Below, one piece after another: positions 33,659 through 42,274 of a stretch of 64,000 nt of DNA (within the stretch, counting starts at the first letter, position 1; every line of letters starts with the position of its first letter). Source of the stretch: Streptomyces acidiscabies (GTDB lineage Bacteria; Actinomycetota; Actinomycetes; Streptomycetales; Streptomycetaceae); NCBI RefSeq assembly GCF_020010905.1, contig NZ_JAGJBY010000002.1, positions 1,302,001-1,366,000 on the forward strand, written 5' to 3'. The notes below the pieces were generated by a model. The model ran no database searches and was not told the DNA's origin. It was given only the letters and a program-made list of their open reading frames with translations. The position numbers were made by a program, and so were the translations under genes.

Positions 33659-35829
33659 GCGTGGGTGAGCGGTCGTACGGTGGGGATCACGCGGATTTTC
33701 GGGGTGGGGTGTTTTTGGGGGAGACCATCGGTGTGCAGGTTGTCGTGCCGCCGGGGGAGGTTGTGGAGGCGGCTGCCGCCTTGCCGGGGAGGGTGGTTGG
33801 GTTCACCGGGAGGGGGGTGGAGAGGGAGCGGCTGTTGGGAGCGTTGGAGGCCGGGGACGTGATCGTGTCCGCCGTCTCCGGGCTCGGCGGGATCGGGAAG
33901 ACCGCGCTCGCTGTGGAGGCGGCGCACGAGGCTGTGGCACGGGGGTGGTTTCCCGGTGGAGTTCTCTTCCTCGACCTGCACGGGTACGACCGTGAGCCGG
34001 TCGGTGCCGAACACGCACTCCAGTACCTGCTCGGCGCGCTCGGTGTCCGCCCCGAGAGCATGCCCGGCACCTTGGACGAACGGGCCGCGCTGTACCGGTC
34101 CGTGCTCGCCACCAGGCCGGCGGCGCTCGTGCTGGCCGACAACGCCTCCTCCGTCGACCAGGTCCGGCACCTGCTCCCCGGCGACTCCCGGCACAGGGTG
34201 CTGGTCACCTCCCGTGACCGGCTGCCTCAACTCAAGGCCAGGCTCGTGCCGTTGACCCAGCTCGCGCCGGAGGAGTCGTACGAGCTGCTGGACCGGGCGT
34301 TGCGGATCGCGGACCCGGACGACGCTCGGGCCGCTGCGGACGACACCCGTCAACTGGCCGACCTGTGCGGACACTTGCCGCTGGCGTTGCAGATTGTGGC
34401 GGCGTTGCTCGCGGAGGACTCCGAGCGGCCGGTGGCCGAACTCGTCGAGGAACTCGCCGGGTTGCGCAATCGGCTTACGGGACTCGATGACGGGGCGCGG
34501 AGTGTGCGGGCGGCCTTCGACCTGTCGTATCGCAGGCTGACTTCGGAGCAGGCGCGGGTGTTGCGGTTGATTTCCGTCGCGCCGGGGGTGGATGTGGGGG
34601 AAGGGGTGTTGATGGCTCTCGCCGATGCGGAGGTACTGCCGCTGGAGGAGCTGAGGGGGTTGCGCCGGGCGCATCTCGTGGAGCGGGTGGGGAAGCGGTG
34701 GTGGATGCACGACCTGGTGCGGGAGTTCGGCGCGGAGATCCTCGGGGAGAGCGAGGAAAGGGGTGCGCGAGAGCGGGTGCTGGAGTTCTACCGGCGAGGC
34801 TCGCGCGCGGCCGATGCGTGGCTGAGACGGCTGCCCGGTGAGGAACGGCCCCCGCTGTTCTCGGGACGCGAGGAGGCTGTGGCCTGGTTGGACGCCGAGA
34901 GGCCGGGACTTGTGGCGGCGGTTCGGCGGGAGAGGGGGAAGGAGTTCGCGCAGGACGATATGAGCGTGGCGCTGGACCTTGCGGAGTACTTGAACTGGCG
35001 GCGGGCCTTCGACGACCTGTGTCTGGTGATGGAGGTGTCACGGGAAGAGGCCCGAGCCACGGGGCAGACGTACGCGGAAGCCGCCTCCTGGTACAACTTC
35101 GGCACGGCGTTGGAGTGGTTGAGCCGCTACGAGGAAGCGATCGAGGCGTATGAGCGGGCGCGGGCCCTCTTCGCGGAGGCCGGGAGCCGGGACGATGAGG
35201 CAGCGGCCTTGAGCAGCATAGGGAGCGTGCTGGCGGCACTGCGACGGTTCGACGAGGCGCTCACCGCGCACACCCGAGCGCGTGCCCTGCACGAGGAGAC
35301 CGGGGACCGGGCCGGCGAGGGACACGCGTGGGGAAAACTCGGCCAGACCCTGACCAGGCTGGGACGGATACAGGAAGCGGCCGAGGCCCATACGTACGCC
35401 CGGGACCTCTTCGTCGAAACAGGGGATCGCGCCATGGAAGGCGCGGCGTGGTCCAACCTCGGCATCGCCCTCAGAAAGCTGGGCCGGCCGCAGGACGCGA
35501 TCACGGCCTACGACAAGGCACTCGCTCTCCACGACGAGTTCGACGACATGTACGAGATCGGGGTGGTTCTGCACAACCTCGCGCTGGTCCATGAGGACGA
35601 CAACGCTCTCGACCGGGCCCGGGACGCCTACCGTCGGGCCGCCGAGGCGTTCATGCGAGCGGACGAACCTAACCTCGCCACCCTCTGCCGTATCCGCGCC
35701 TTCCCCTTCACCGCCGATCCCCCCGAACCCACCGATAAACCAACTCCGGCCTCCCCACCTGCCCATACAACGGCTGCCGCTCCGCCCTCCCCGCCTCCAC
35801 CAAATGCTCCAGATACCGCCGAGCAGTGA
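33655..35829 (+). CDS. NB-ARC/TPR protein (NLR-like) with N-terminal amyloid-like motif
   Basis: A 724-aa protein with a GTG start. Residues 9-28 read GGDHADFRGGVFLGETIGVQ, matching the nucleosidase C-terminus at 11 of 20 positions. The NB-ARC region has the FTGR box (50-53), P-loop GLGGIGKT (76-83), Walker B ALVLADN, VTSRDRL, DLCGHLPLAL and a perfect MHD at 351-353. A winged-helix segment and TPR repeats (about 460-660) follow. It has no fused effector; the coupled upstream membrane protein or the divergent nucleosidase may be its output. The last 40 residues are Pro/Ala-rich and are encoded antisense to the response regulator, so the tail may be non-functional. Confidence 0.9.
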   Translation: MSVGERSYGGDHADFRGGVFLGETIGVQVVVPPGEVVEAAAALPGRVVGFTGRGVERERLLGALEAGDVIVSAVSGLGGIGKTALAVEAAHEAVARGWFPGGVLFLDLHGYDREPVGAEHALQYLLGALGVRPESMPGTLDERAALYRSVLATRPAALVLADNASSVDQVRHLLPGDSRHRVLVTSRDRLPQLKARLVPLTQLAPEESYELLDRALRIADPDDARAAADDTRQLADLCGHLPLALQIVAALLAEDSERPVAELVEELAGLRNRLTGLDDGARSVRAAFDLSYRRLTSEQARVLRLISVAPGVDVGEGVLMALADAEVLPLEELRGLRRAHLVERVGKRWWMHDLVREFGAEILGESEERGARERVLEFYRRGSRAADAWLRRLPGEERPPLFSGREEAVAWLDAERPGLVAAVRRERGKEFAQDDMSVALDLAEYLNWRRAFDDLCLVMEVSREEARATGQTYAEAASWYNFGTALEWLSRYEEAIEAYERARALFAEAGSRDDEAAALSSIGSVLAALRRFDEALTAHTRARALHEETGDRAGEGHAWGKLGQTLTRLGRIQEAAEAHTYARDLFVETGDRAMEGAAWSNLGIALRKLGRPQDAITAYDKALALHDEFDDMYEIGVVLHNLALVHEDDNALDRARDAYRRAAEAFMRADEPNLATLCRIRAFPFTADPPEPTDKPTPASPPAHTTAAAPPSPPPPNAPDTAEQ

Positions 35830-36403
35830 TCCGCGAGATCCCCACCGCCTCAGCCACCCCCGCCGCAGTCAACCCCTCCCCAGCCTCCCGCACCGCCCCG
35901 GTGACCCGCTCCAACGTCGGCCCACTCAATCCCTTGGGCAACGCCGCAGGACTCGGCGCCCGCAGAGCCGCCAACGCGCGATCCACCTCGTCCTGACCGC
36001 TCGCCTCCCCGGCGGCCCCCCGGAACTCCGCGTACCGCACCAACCGATCCCGCAGCGTCGCGAAGGTAAACGGTTTCAGTACGTATTGCACGACCCCCAG
36101 CGACACCCCCTCGCGCACGACCGTCAGATCCCGGGCAGACGTCACCGCGATCACGTCCGCGTGGTACCCGGCGGCACGCAGAGAGCGGGCGAGCTGCAAG
36201 CCGTGGCCGTCCGGCAGGTGGAGGTCCAGGAGCAGCAGATCCACCGGCGTACGGTCGAGCTGACGCCGCGCCTCCGCCCCCGTATGCGCCTTCCCCACCG
36301 CGACGAACCCCGGCACCCGCCCCACGTACAGCACATGCGCATCCGCAGCGACAGGGTCGTCCTCGACGACGAGGACACGGATCGGCTCCGCTCCCGTACT
36401 CAT
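35708..36403 (-). CDS. response regulator, CitB/DcuR type
   Basis: A 231-aa protein. Residues about 8-125 are a receiver domain (RVLVVEDDPVAADAHVLYV; phosphoacceptor in DLLLLDLHLPDGHG; KPF at the end). The C-terminus has a helix-turn-helix (LTAAGVAEAVGISRITARRYLEHLVEAGRAERQ). It is coupled by ATGA overlap to the kinase gene upstream. Together they match the CitA/DcuS-type systems that control dicarboxylate uptake, and a dicarboxylate symporter gene lies divergent at 38198. The 3' end overlaps the convergent NB-ARC gene by 122 bp. Confidence 0.93.
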   Translation of the reverse strand: MSTGAEPIRVLVVEDDPVAADAHVLYVGRVPGFVAVGKAHTGAEARRQLDRTPVDLLLLDLHLPDGHGLQLARSLRAAGYHADVIAVTSARDLTVVREGVSLGVVQYVLKPFTFATLRDRLVRYAEFRGAAGEASGQDEVDRALAALRAPSPAALPKGLSGPTLERVTGAVREAGEGLTAAGVAEAVGISRITARRYLEHLVEAGRAERQPLYGQVGRPELVYRWVRGDRR

Positions 36404-38043
36404 GCTCCGCCTCCAGAAACCGGCACGCGCAAGGGCAGGCGCGCCACGAACTCCGCGCCACCCCCCTCGGCGGCGGACACCGTCAGCGTCCCGTCATGCC
36501 GGTGTACGGCCTGTCGTACCAGAGCGAGGCCGAGTCCGCGCCCCCCGGGACCGGAGGGTTTCGTGGTGAAGCCGCGTTCGAAGACCTTCTCCGTGTCGCC
36601 GGGGGAGACGCCGGTGCCGGTGTCGGAGACCGACAGGACCAGTTCCGCGTCCGTTGTGTAAGCGGTTACCGAAACGCGCGCACCGACACTCCCCTGAGCC
36701 GCGTCCACCGCGTTGTCGATGAGGTTCCCGAGGATCGTGACGAGGTCGCGCGCGGACAGGGACGCGGGCAGGACGCCGTCGTCGAGGCGGCTGGACTGCG
36801 AGACCTCCAACTCGACGCCCCGCTCGTTGGCCTGGGCGGTCTTGCCCAACAGCAGGGCGGCGAGGACGGGTTCGCTCACGGCGGCGACCACCTGGTCCGT
36901 CAGCGCCTGCGCCAACTCCAGTTCAGCGGTGGCGAATTCGACGGCCTCGTCGGCCCTGCCGAGTTCGATCAGCGACACCACCGTATGGAGCCGGTTCGCC
37001 GCCTCGTGCGCCTGCGAGCGCAGCGCCTGCGTGAAGCCGCGTTCGGAGTTCAACTCGCCCATGAGGGACTGGAGTTCGGTGACGTCGCGCAGCGTCACGA
37101 CCGTACCGCGCTTCTCGCCGCCGGAGACCGGGGACGTGTTGACGACGAGGACCCGCTCGGCCGTGAGGTGGACCTCGTCGACGCGCGGCTCGGAGGCGAG
37201 GAGGGCGCCCGTCAGCGGTGCGGGCAGGCCGAGTTCGGCGACGGAGGCGCCCACGACGCCGGTGGGGCCGACGCCGAGCAGTTCGCGTGCGCCGTCGTTC
37301 ATGAGAGCGACGCGGTACTGGCCGTCGAGCATGAGCAGCCCTTCGCGCACGGCGTGCAGGGCGGCCTGGTGATAGTCGTGCATGGCGCTCAGCTCGCCAG
37401 CGTTCATGCCGTGGGTGTGGCGGCGCAGGCGCGCGTTGATGACGTACGTACCGATGCCGCCCAGCGCGAGGGCGCCGACGGCTACGCCGAGGAGGGCGGT
37501 GACCTGTTCCTGTACGCGCTTGCTGATGACCTCGATCTTGATGCCGGCGCTCACGAGGCCGATGATCTGATCATCGGACCGTGAGCTCTCGGCGGAGTCG
37601 CTCGCCCAGATCGGCGTCACCGCCCTGACCGACTCCCCCAGCGTCCCCGTGTACTTCTCCGTGAACGACTGACCCCTCAGCGCCCGCTCGATGTGCCCCA
37701 GAAACTTCTGCCCGATCTGCGCCCGCTCCGGATGCGTCCACCGGATCCCCTGCGGATTCATGATCGTGACGAAGTCGACCTCGGTGTCCTTCATGACCTT
37801 GAGCGCGTACGGCTGGAGCCGCGCCGAGGTGTCCCCCGCCGTGATCGCCTCCCGCACCGACGGTGAATCGGCCACCGACCGCGCGACGGCCATCGCCTGC
37901 CGGCGCGCCGCGTCCTCCGCCTGCCGCTCGTCGCTGATGTAGCTGAACAGCGCGTACCCGGCCACGACCACCGCTATCAGCACCGCCTGCATACCGAAGA
38001 GCTGGCCTGCGAGGCTGCGGGGGCGGGGGACGCGGAGGTGCAT
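36400..38043 (-). CDS. sensor histidine kinase, CitA/DcuS type
   Basis: A 547-aa protein from ATG 38043 (MHLRVPRPRSLAGQLFG). Two membrane segments (about 16-38 and 178-200) enclose an extracytoplasmic sensor domain (FVTIMNPQGIRWTHPERAQIGQKF, typical of Cache/PASp citrate-dicarboxylate sensors). A cytosolic PAS domain follows (about 225-320). The kinase core has the SpoB-type H-box (LRSQAHEAANRLHTVVSLIELG) and ATPase motifs NLIDNAVDAA and GGRGLGLALV. It is coupled to its response regulator. The likely ligand is a C4-dicarboxylate or citrate, based on the divergent transporter gene. Confidence 0.93.
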   Translation of the reverse strand: MHLRVPRPRSLAGQLFGMQAVLIAVVVAGYALFSYISDERQAEDAARRQAMAVARSVADSPSVREAITAGDTSARLQPYALKVMKDTEVDFVTIMNPQGIRWTHPERAQIGQKFLGHIERALRGQSFTEKYTGTLGESVRAVTPIWASDSAESSRSDDQIIGLVSAGIKIEVISKRVQEQVTALLGVAVGALALGGIGTYVINARLRRHTHGMNAGELSAMHDYHQAALHAVREGLLMLDGQYRVALMNDGARELLGVGPTGVVGASVAELGLPAPLTGALLASEPRVDEVHLTAERVLVVNTSPVSGGEKRGTVVTLRDVTELQSLMGELNSERGFTQALRSQAHEAANRLHTVVSLIELGRADEAVEFATAELELAQALTDQVVAAVSEPVLAALLLGKTAQANERGVELEVSQSSRLDDGVLPASLSARDLVTILGNLIDNAVDAAQGSVGARVSVTAYTTDAELVLSVSDTGTGVSPGDTEKVFERGFTTKPSGPGGRGLGLALVRQAVHRHDGTLTVSAAEGGGAEFVARLPLRVPVSGGGA

Positions 38044-38197
38044 GTGGCCAGTCTGCCTCCCGTCCGTGGCGTGAACTAAATGAACGGAAGGGTGACCGCC
38101 CTCACAGGGCGGGAGATAGTCACCGCATTCCCTTATCTCCCCGGGCCGTGAGCCGCACGCCGGTGTGATGCCGACGAAGACGTCAAGGAGGGCAGCC

Positions 38198-39595
38198 GTG
38201 GCCGCCAGCACCCCCGATACGGCACCTGCCGCTCCCGCTGTGAAGCGGGACCGCACCCACTATCTCTACATCGCCGTGATCGCCGCGGTCGCCCTCGGTA
38301 TCGCTGTCGGGCTGATCGCCCCCGACTTCGCCGTCGAGCTGAAGCCGATCGGGACCGGATTCGTCAACCTGATCAAGATGATGATCTCGCCGATCATCTT
38401 CTGCACGATCGTGCTCGGCATCGGGTCCGTCCGCAAGGCCGCCAAGGTCGGCGCGGTCGGCGGGATCGCGCTCGGCTACTTCGTGGTCATGTCGTTCGCG
38501 GCGCTGGCCATCGGCCTGGTCGTCGGGAACATCCTGGAGCCCGGCAGCGGTCTGCACATCACCGAGGCGGTCCGGGAGTCCGGTCAGTCGCAGGTGGCGG
38601 CGGAGTCCAAGGACACCACCGAGTTCCTGCTCGGGATCATCCCCAAGACGATCGTCTCCGCGTTCACCGAGGGCGAGGTCCTCCAGACCCTGTTCGTCGC
38701 CCTGCTGTGCGGTTTCGCGCTCCAGGCGATGGGGAAGGCCGGTCAGCCGGTCCTGCGCGGTGTCGAGCACATCCAGCGCCTCGTCTTCCGCGTCCTCGCG
38801 ATGATCATGTGGGCCGCTCCGGTCGGCGCGTTCGGCGCGATGGCCGCCGTCACCGGTTCGGCCGGTGTGGACGCGCTGAAGAGCCTCGCCGTCCTGATGG
38901 TCGGCTTCTACATCACCTGCTTCCTCTTCGTCTTCGTGGTCCTCGGTACGATCCTGAAGCTCGTCACCGGCCTGAACATCTTCACCCTGTTCAAGTACCT
39001 GGGCCGGGAGTTCCTGCTGATCCTGTCGACCTCCTCCTCCGAGTCGGCGCTGCCGCGGCTCATCGCGAAGATGGAGCACCTGGGCGTCAGCAAGCCGGTC
39101 GTCGGCATCACCGTTCCGACCGGTTACTCCTTCAACCTCGACGGCACCATGATCTACATGACCATGGCGTCTCTGTTCATCGCCGACGCCATGGGTACGC
39201 CGATGGCCCTCGGCGAGCAGATCCCGCTGCTGCTCTTCCTGTTCGTCGCCTCCAAGGGCGCGGCGGGCGTCACCGGCGCCGGTCTCGCGACCCTCGCGGG
39301 CGGTCTCCAGTCCCACAAGCCGGCGCTGGTCGACGGCATGGGCCTGATCGTCGGCATCGACCGCTTCATGAGCGAGGCCCGCGCCCTCACGAACTTCGCG
39401 GGCAACGCCGTCGCCACGGTCCTGATCGGCACCTGGACCAAGGAGATCGACAAGGAGCGCGTCCAGCAGGTCCTCGCGGGCGAGCTTCCCTTCGACGAGA
39501 AGACGCTCCTCGACGAGCACGCCTCGGTCGTCCCGGACGACGACGAGACGGACGAGCAGCCGGCGTCCGGCGAGAAGGAACTCGCCAAGGCGTGA
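38198..39595 (+). CDS. dctA: dicarboxylate/cation symporter (DAACS family)
   Basis: A 465-aa membrane transporter. The GTG at 38198 is preferred because a perfect AAGGAGG lies six bases upstream; an in-frame start at 38165 has no such site. Family signatures include KMMISPIIFCTIVLGIGS, LILSTSSSESALPRL (serine-rich re-entrant loop), PTGYSFNLDGTMIYMT, SKGAAGVTGAG and GIDRFMSEARALTNFAGN. It should import C4-dicarboxylates such as succinate, fumarate or malate with cations. It is divergent from the CitA/DcuS-type two-component genes, which probably control it. The C-terminus is acidic. Confidence 0.94.
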   Translation: MAASTPDTAPAAPAVKRDRTHYLYIAVIAAVALGIAVGLIAPDFAVELKPIGTGFVNLIKMMISPIIFCTIVLGIGSVRKAAKVGAVGGIALGYFVVMSFAALAIGLVVGNILEPGSGLHITEAVRESGQSQVAAESKDTTEFLLGIIPKTIVSAFTEGEVLQTLFVALLCGFALQAMGKAGQPVLRGVEHIQRLVFRVLAMIMWAAPVGAFGAMAAVTGSAGVDALKSLAVLMVGFYITCFLFVFVVLGTILKLVTGLNIFTLFKYLGREFLLILSTSSSESALPRLIAKMEHLGVSKPVVGITVPTGYSFNLDGTMIYMTMASLFIADAMGTPMALGEQIPLLLFLFVASKGAAGVTGAGLATLAGGLQSHKPALVDGMGLIVGIDRFMSEARALTNFAGNAVATVLIGTWTKEIDKERVQQVLAGELPFDEKTLLDEHASVVPDDDETDEQPASGEKELAKA

Positions 39596-39660
39596 CCCGA
39601 AACTCCGGATGTCCGGCCCCGCCTGAACCGGGGCTGGGCATCCGGTAGAGAGAAACACGG

Positions 39661-39693
39661 AACCCCCGGACCACCTCGGTCCGGGGGTTTTGT
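39661..39693 (+). terminator. intrinsic terminator of dctA
   Basis: AACCCCCGGACC and GGTCCGGGGGTT form a 12-bp stem with a five-base loop, followed by TTGTG after a T-rich edge. A second, imperfect stem (CCGGATG ... CATCCGG, about 39605..39646) precedes it. Confidence 0.88.
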
Positions 39694-39728
39694 GCAACCG
39701 TTTTCAGCGCGTTGCTACGACTGCGCCG

Positions 39729-40406
39729 TCACGACGCGATCGAGTCCGCCGCCTTCTCCACCAACGCCTCCGCCACCCCCGCCGGCACCCCCGAAGCCGT
39801 CAGCACCGTCACCGCCGCCGATCTCCCCGCCTCGCCCGCGTCGAGGTGCCCGTCGTTCACCGCCTCCATCAGCCCGAACAGGATCTGCTCGTGCACGTAC
39901 GAGAGCGCGGGCGCGCTGAGCGGTGAGACGAAGATCCCTTCGTCCAGGGCGAGTTGAGTGATCTGTACGGCCGTCTCGCGCAAGGGGCCGAGCCGTTCGC
40001 GGATGCCCTGCATGGTGACCGTCCGCTGCGCGAGCGCGACGAGCAGCCGGTACCGGTCCGCGATCGTCCAGATCGCCAGCACCGACCGCGCGCACGACTC
40101 CGCCGGATCGTCCACCCCCTCGCGCGCCGCCGCGTGCACCGCCGTCACCGACTCCACGGCGTCGTCGACGAGCGTCGCGATCAGCGCCTCGCGGCTCGAG
40201 AAATGGCCGTACACGGTCCGCCGTACGACGCCTGCCGCGCGCGCGATCTGGTCCATCGAGGCGTCGGGGTCGCGCAGCAGCTCGGCGAGGGCGACGTCGA
40301 GGATGCGGCGGCGGTTGGCGTCGGCGCGGGTGCCTGCGGCGCTCGTGCGGGGGGCGTGGGGGTCGGCCGGGGTCGGTGGCGGGCTCGCGGGGGTCATGGC
40401 GGCCAT
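39729..40406 (-). CDS. TetR/AcrR family transcriptional regulator
   Basis: A 225-aa protein from ATG 40406 (alternative ATG 40397). The helix-turn-helix is SMDQIARAAGVVRRTVYGHFSSREALIATLV. The C-terminal ligand domain is typical of regulators of drug exporters. It is divergent from an MFS exporter gene, and the intergenic region carries several TGCAC-based inverted repeats beginning 14 bp upstream of its start. It is very probably the local repressor of the exporter and of itself. Confidence 0.92.
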   Translation of the reverse strand: MAAMTPASPPPTPADPHAPRTSAAGTRADANRRRILDVALAELLRDPDASMDQIARAAGVVRRTVYGHFSSREALIATLVDDAVESVTAVHAAAREGVDDPAESCARSVLAIWTIADRYRLLVALAQRTVTMQGIRERLGPLRETAVQITQLALDEGIFVSPLSAPALSYVHEQILFGLMEAVNDGHLDAGEAGRSAAVTVLTASGVPAGVAEALVEKAADSIAS

Positions 40407-40419
40407 TCTGCCTCTCTGT

Positions 40420-40443
40420 GATCTGCACGGCAGCGTGCAGATC
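40420..40443. promoter_or_regulatory. operator palindrome for the tetR-MFS pair
   Basis: Two perfect ten-base arms, GATCTGCACG and CGTGCAGATC, with the spacer GCAG, lie just upstream of the tetR start. Weaker related sites follow at about 40446..40465 (GTTGCACA/TGTGTAAC) and in 40480..40510 (TTGTGCAA, CTGTGCAAA). The series spans the whole divergent promoter region. Confidence 0.8.
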
Positions 40444-40539
40444 GAGTTGCACACGGCTGTGTAACAGCGTAACTTTCACAGTGTTGTGCAATTGCTCGGC
40501 GCTGTGCAAATCCCCTGCTTCGAAGAAGGTGAACCCCCC

Positions 40540-42222
40540 ATGCGACTCGTCATGAACCAACCGGTCGAGGAGATGGAGCGGCCCTACCCCCGCCGCTGGT
40601 GGGCCCTCCTCGTGCTCTGTCTGAGCCTCCTGATCATCGTGATGGCCAACACGGCGCTCACGGTCGCCGCCCCCGACATGACCCGTGACCTGGGGCTTTC
40701 CAGCGCCGACCTGCAATGGGTGATCGACGGCTACACCGTCCCGTACGCCGCGCTGATGCTCGTACTCGGCGCGATAGGCGACAAGTACAGCCGCCGCGGC
40801 GCTCTCATCCTCGGCCTGGTGATCTTCGGCGGCGGCGCGGTCTTCGGGTACGTCGCCGACTCCTCCGCGACCGTCATCGCCGCTCGCGCGGTCATGGGCG
40901 TGGGCGCCGCCATGATCATGCCGGCCACGCTCTCGCTGCTCGCGGCGACCTTCCCGCGCGCCGAACGCGCCAAGGCGATCACCCTCTGGACGGCCACGGC
41001 GGGCCTCGCGATCGCCGCCGGGCCCCTCGTCGCGGGCGCCCTCCTGGAGCACCATGGCTGGTCCTCGACGTTCCTCATCAACGTCCCGGTCGCCGCGCTC
41101 GCCATCGTCGGCGCCCTCACCCTGGTCCCGCCGTCGAAGGCGCGCGGCAAGGGCCGTATCGACTACGCCGGCGGCCTGCTGTCCGTCGTATGGATCGCCG
41201 CGCTCGTCTACATGATCATCGAGGGGCCGCACTTCGGCTGGCACGCGAAGGCGATCGCGGCGGCGGTCGTGGCTGCGGTGGGTCTACTGGCCTTCGTCGT
41301 ACGGGAGTTGCGTACGGCGCACCCCATCGTCGACGTCCGCCGCTTCACCGACCGCCGCTTCGCCGGGTCCAACCTCGCCGTCGCCCTCTTCTTCCTCGCG
41401 GTCTTCGGCGCCTTCTACTACCTCACCCAGCACCTCCAATTCGTCCTGGGCTACGACGCGTTCGACACCGGCGTACGCATGCTGCCGCTGGCCGGCGCGG
41501 TGTTCGTCGGCTCGGCGCTCACCGCCGTCTTCACCCCGCGCCTCGGCATGAAGTGGACTGTCGGAGCAGGCATGTTGGGCGGTACGACGGCCCTGGCGCT
41601 GCTGACGCAGGTCGACTCCGGTTCCACGTACGGCGATCTGGTCGCCCCCCTGGTCATCCTCGGCCTCGCGATCGGCCTCGCGCTCTCGCCCTGCACCGAC
41701 GCCATCATGGGCGCCTTCCCCGAGTCCGAACTCGGCATCGGGGGCGCGGTGAACGACACGTCCCTCGAACTCGGCGGCTCCCTCGGGATCGCCGTCCTCG
41801 GTTCCCTGTTGGCGACGTCGTACTCCGACCACCTGTCGACGGCGGCGAAGGGCAGCGGCGTACCGGCCGACTCCCTTGCCACGGCCCAGGATTCGGTGGG
41901 CGCGGGGTACGCCGTCGCGCAGGGCGTCGCCGAGAAGGCGCAGCAGCTCGCGGCACAGGCCGCCCACACCACCGACCCTCAGCAGGCGGCCCAGTTGAAG
42001 ACCCAGGCGGCCGAACTCGCGCGGGGGGCGCGGCAGATGGCGGACGCGGTGGGGTCGTCCTTCTCGGACGCGGTGGCGCACACGAGCCTGATCGGGGCGG
42101 TGATCCTCGGGGTGGGGACGGTGGTGGTGACGTTGCTGCTGCCTCGTAAGGAGCGGGTTGTGGAAACGGTTGCTGAAACTCCCGCGGAGGCTGAGGAGGC
42201 TGTTGCCAGCGGGGCACGCTGA
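40540..42222 (+). CDS. MFS multidrug exporter (DHA2/EmrB-QacA type)
   Basis: A 560-aa membrane protein with about 14 hydrophobic segments. Family motifs: LQWVIDGYTVPYAALMLVLGAIGDKYSRR (motif A), RAVMGVGAAMIMPATLSLLAATF (motif C region) and GIGGAVNDTSLELGGSLGIAVLGS. A soluble Ala/Gln-rich loop of about 80 residues precedes the last helix, as in many DHA2 transporters. The start is ATG 40540, with GAAGGTG upstream. It should export a drug or amphiphilic compound by proton antiport, controlled by the adjacent TetR. Confidence 0.93.
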   Translation: MRLVMNQPVEEMERPYPRRWWALLVLCLSLLIIVMANTALTVAAPDMTRDLGLSSADLQWVIDGYTVPYAALMLVLGAIGDKYSRRGALILGLVIFGGGAVFGYVADSSATVIAARAVMGVGAAMIMPATLSLLAATFPRAERAKAITLWTATAGLAIAAGPLVAGALLEHHGWSSTFLINVPVAALAIVGALTLVPPSKARGKGRIDYAGGLLSVVWIAALVYMIIEGPHFGWHAKAIAAAVVAAVGLLAFVVRELRTAHPIVDVRRFTDRRFAGSNLAVALFFLAVFGAFYYLTQHLQFVLGYDAFDTGVRMLPLAGAVFVGSALTAVFTPRLGMKWTVGAGMLGGTTALALLTQVDSGSTYGDLVAPLVILGLAIGLALSPCTDAIMGAFPESELGIGGAVNDTSLELGGSLGIAVLGSLLATSYSDHLSTAAKGSGVPADSLATAQDSVGAGYAVAQGVAEKAQQLAAQAAHTTDPQQAAQLKTQAAELARGARQMADAVGSSFSDAVAHTSLIGAVILGVGTVVVTLLLPRKERVVETVAETPAEAEEAVASGAR

Positions 42223-42274
42223 TCCTCCGACGTGCCGCTCCCGGGTGAACCGGAGCGGCTTCGGGGACTCAGGC

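Noticed and set aside
33655..35829. AfsR/SARP-type regulator identity for the NB-ARC/TPR protein
   Set aside because: There is no N-terminal SARP (winged helix plus BTAD) domain; only a 45-residue motif-containing leader precedes the NB-ARC region.
38165..38197. GTG 38165 as the start of the dicarboxylate symporter
   Set aside because: No ribosome site precedes it, whereas GTG 38198 has AAGGAGG at ideal spacing.
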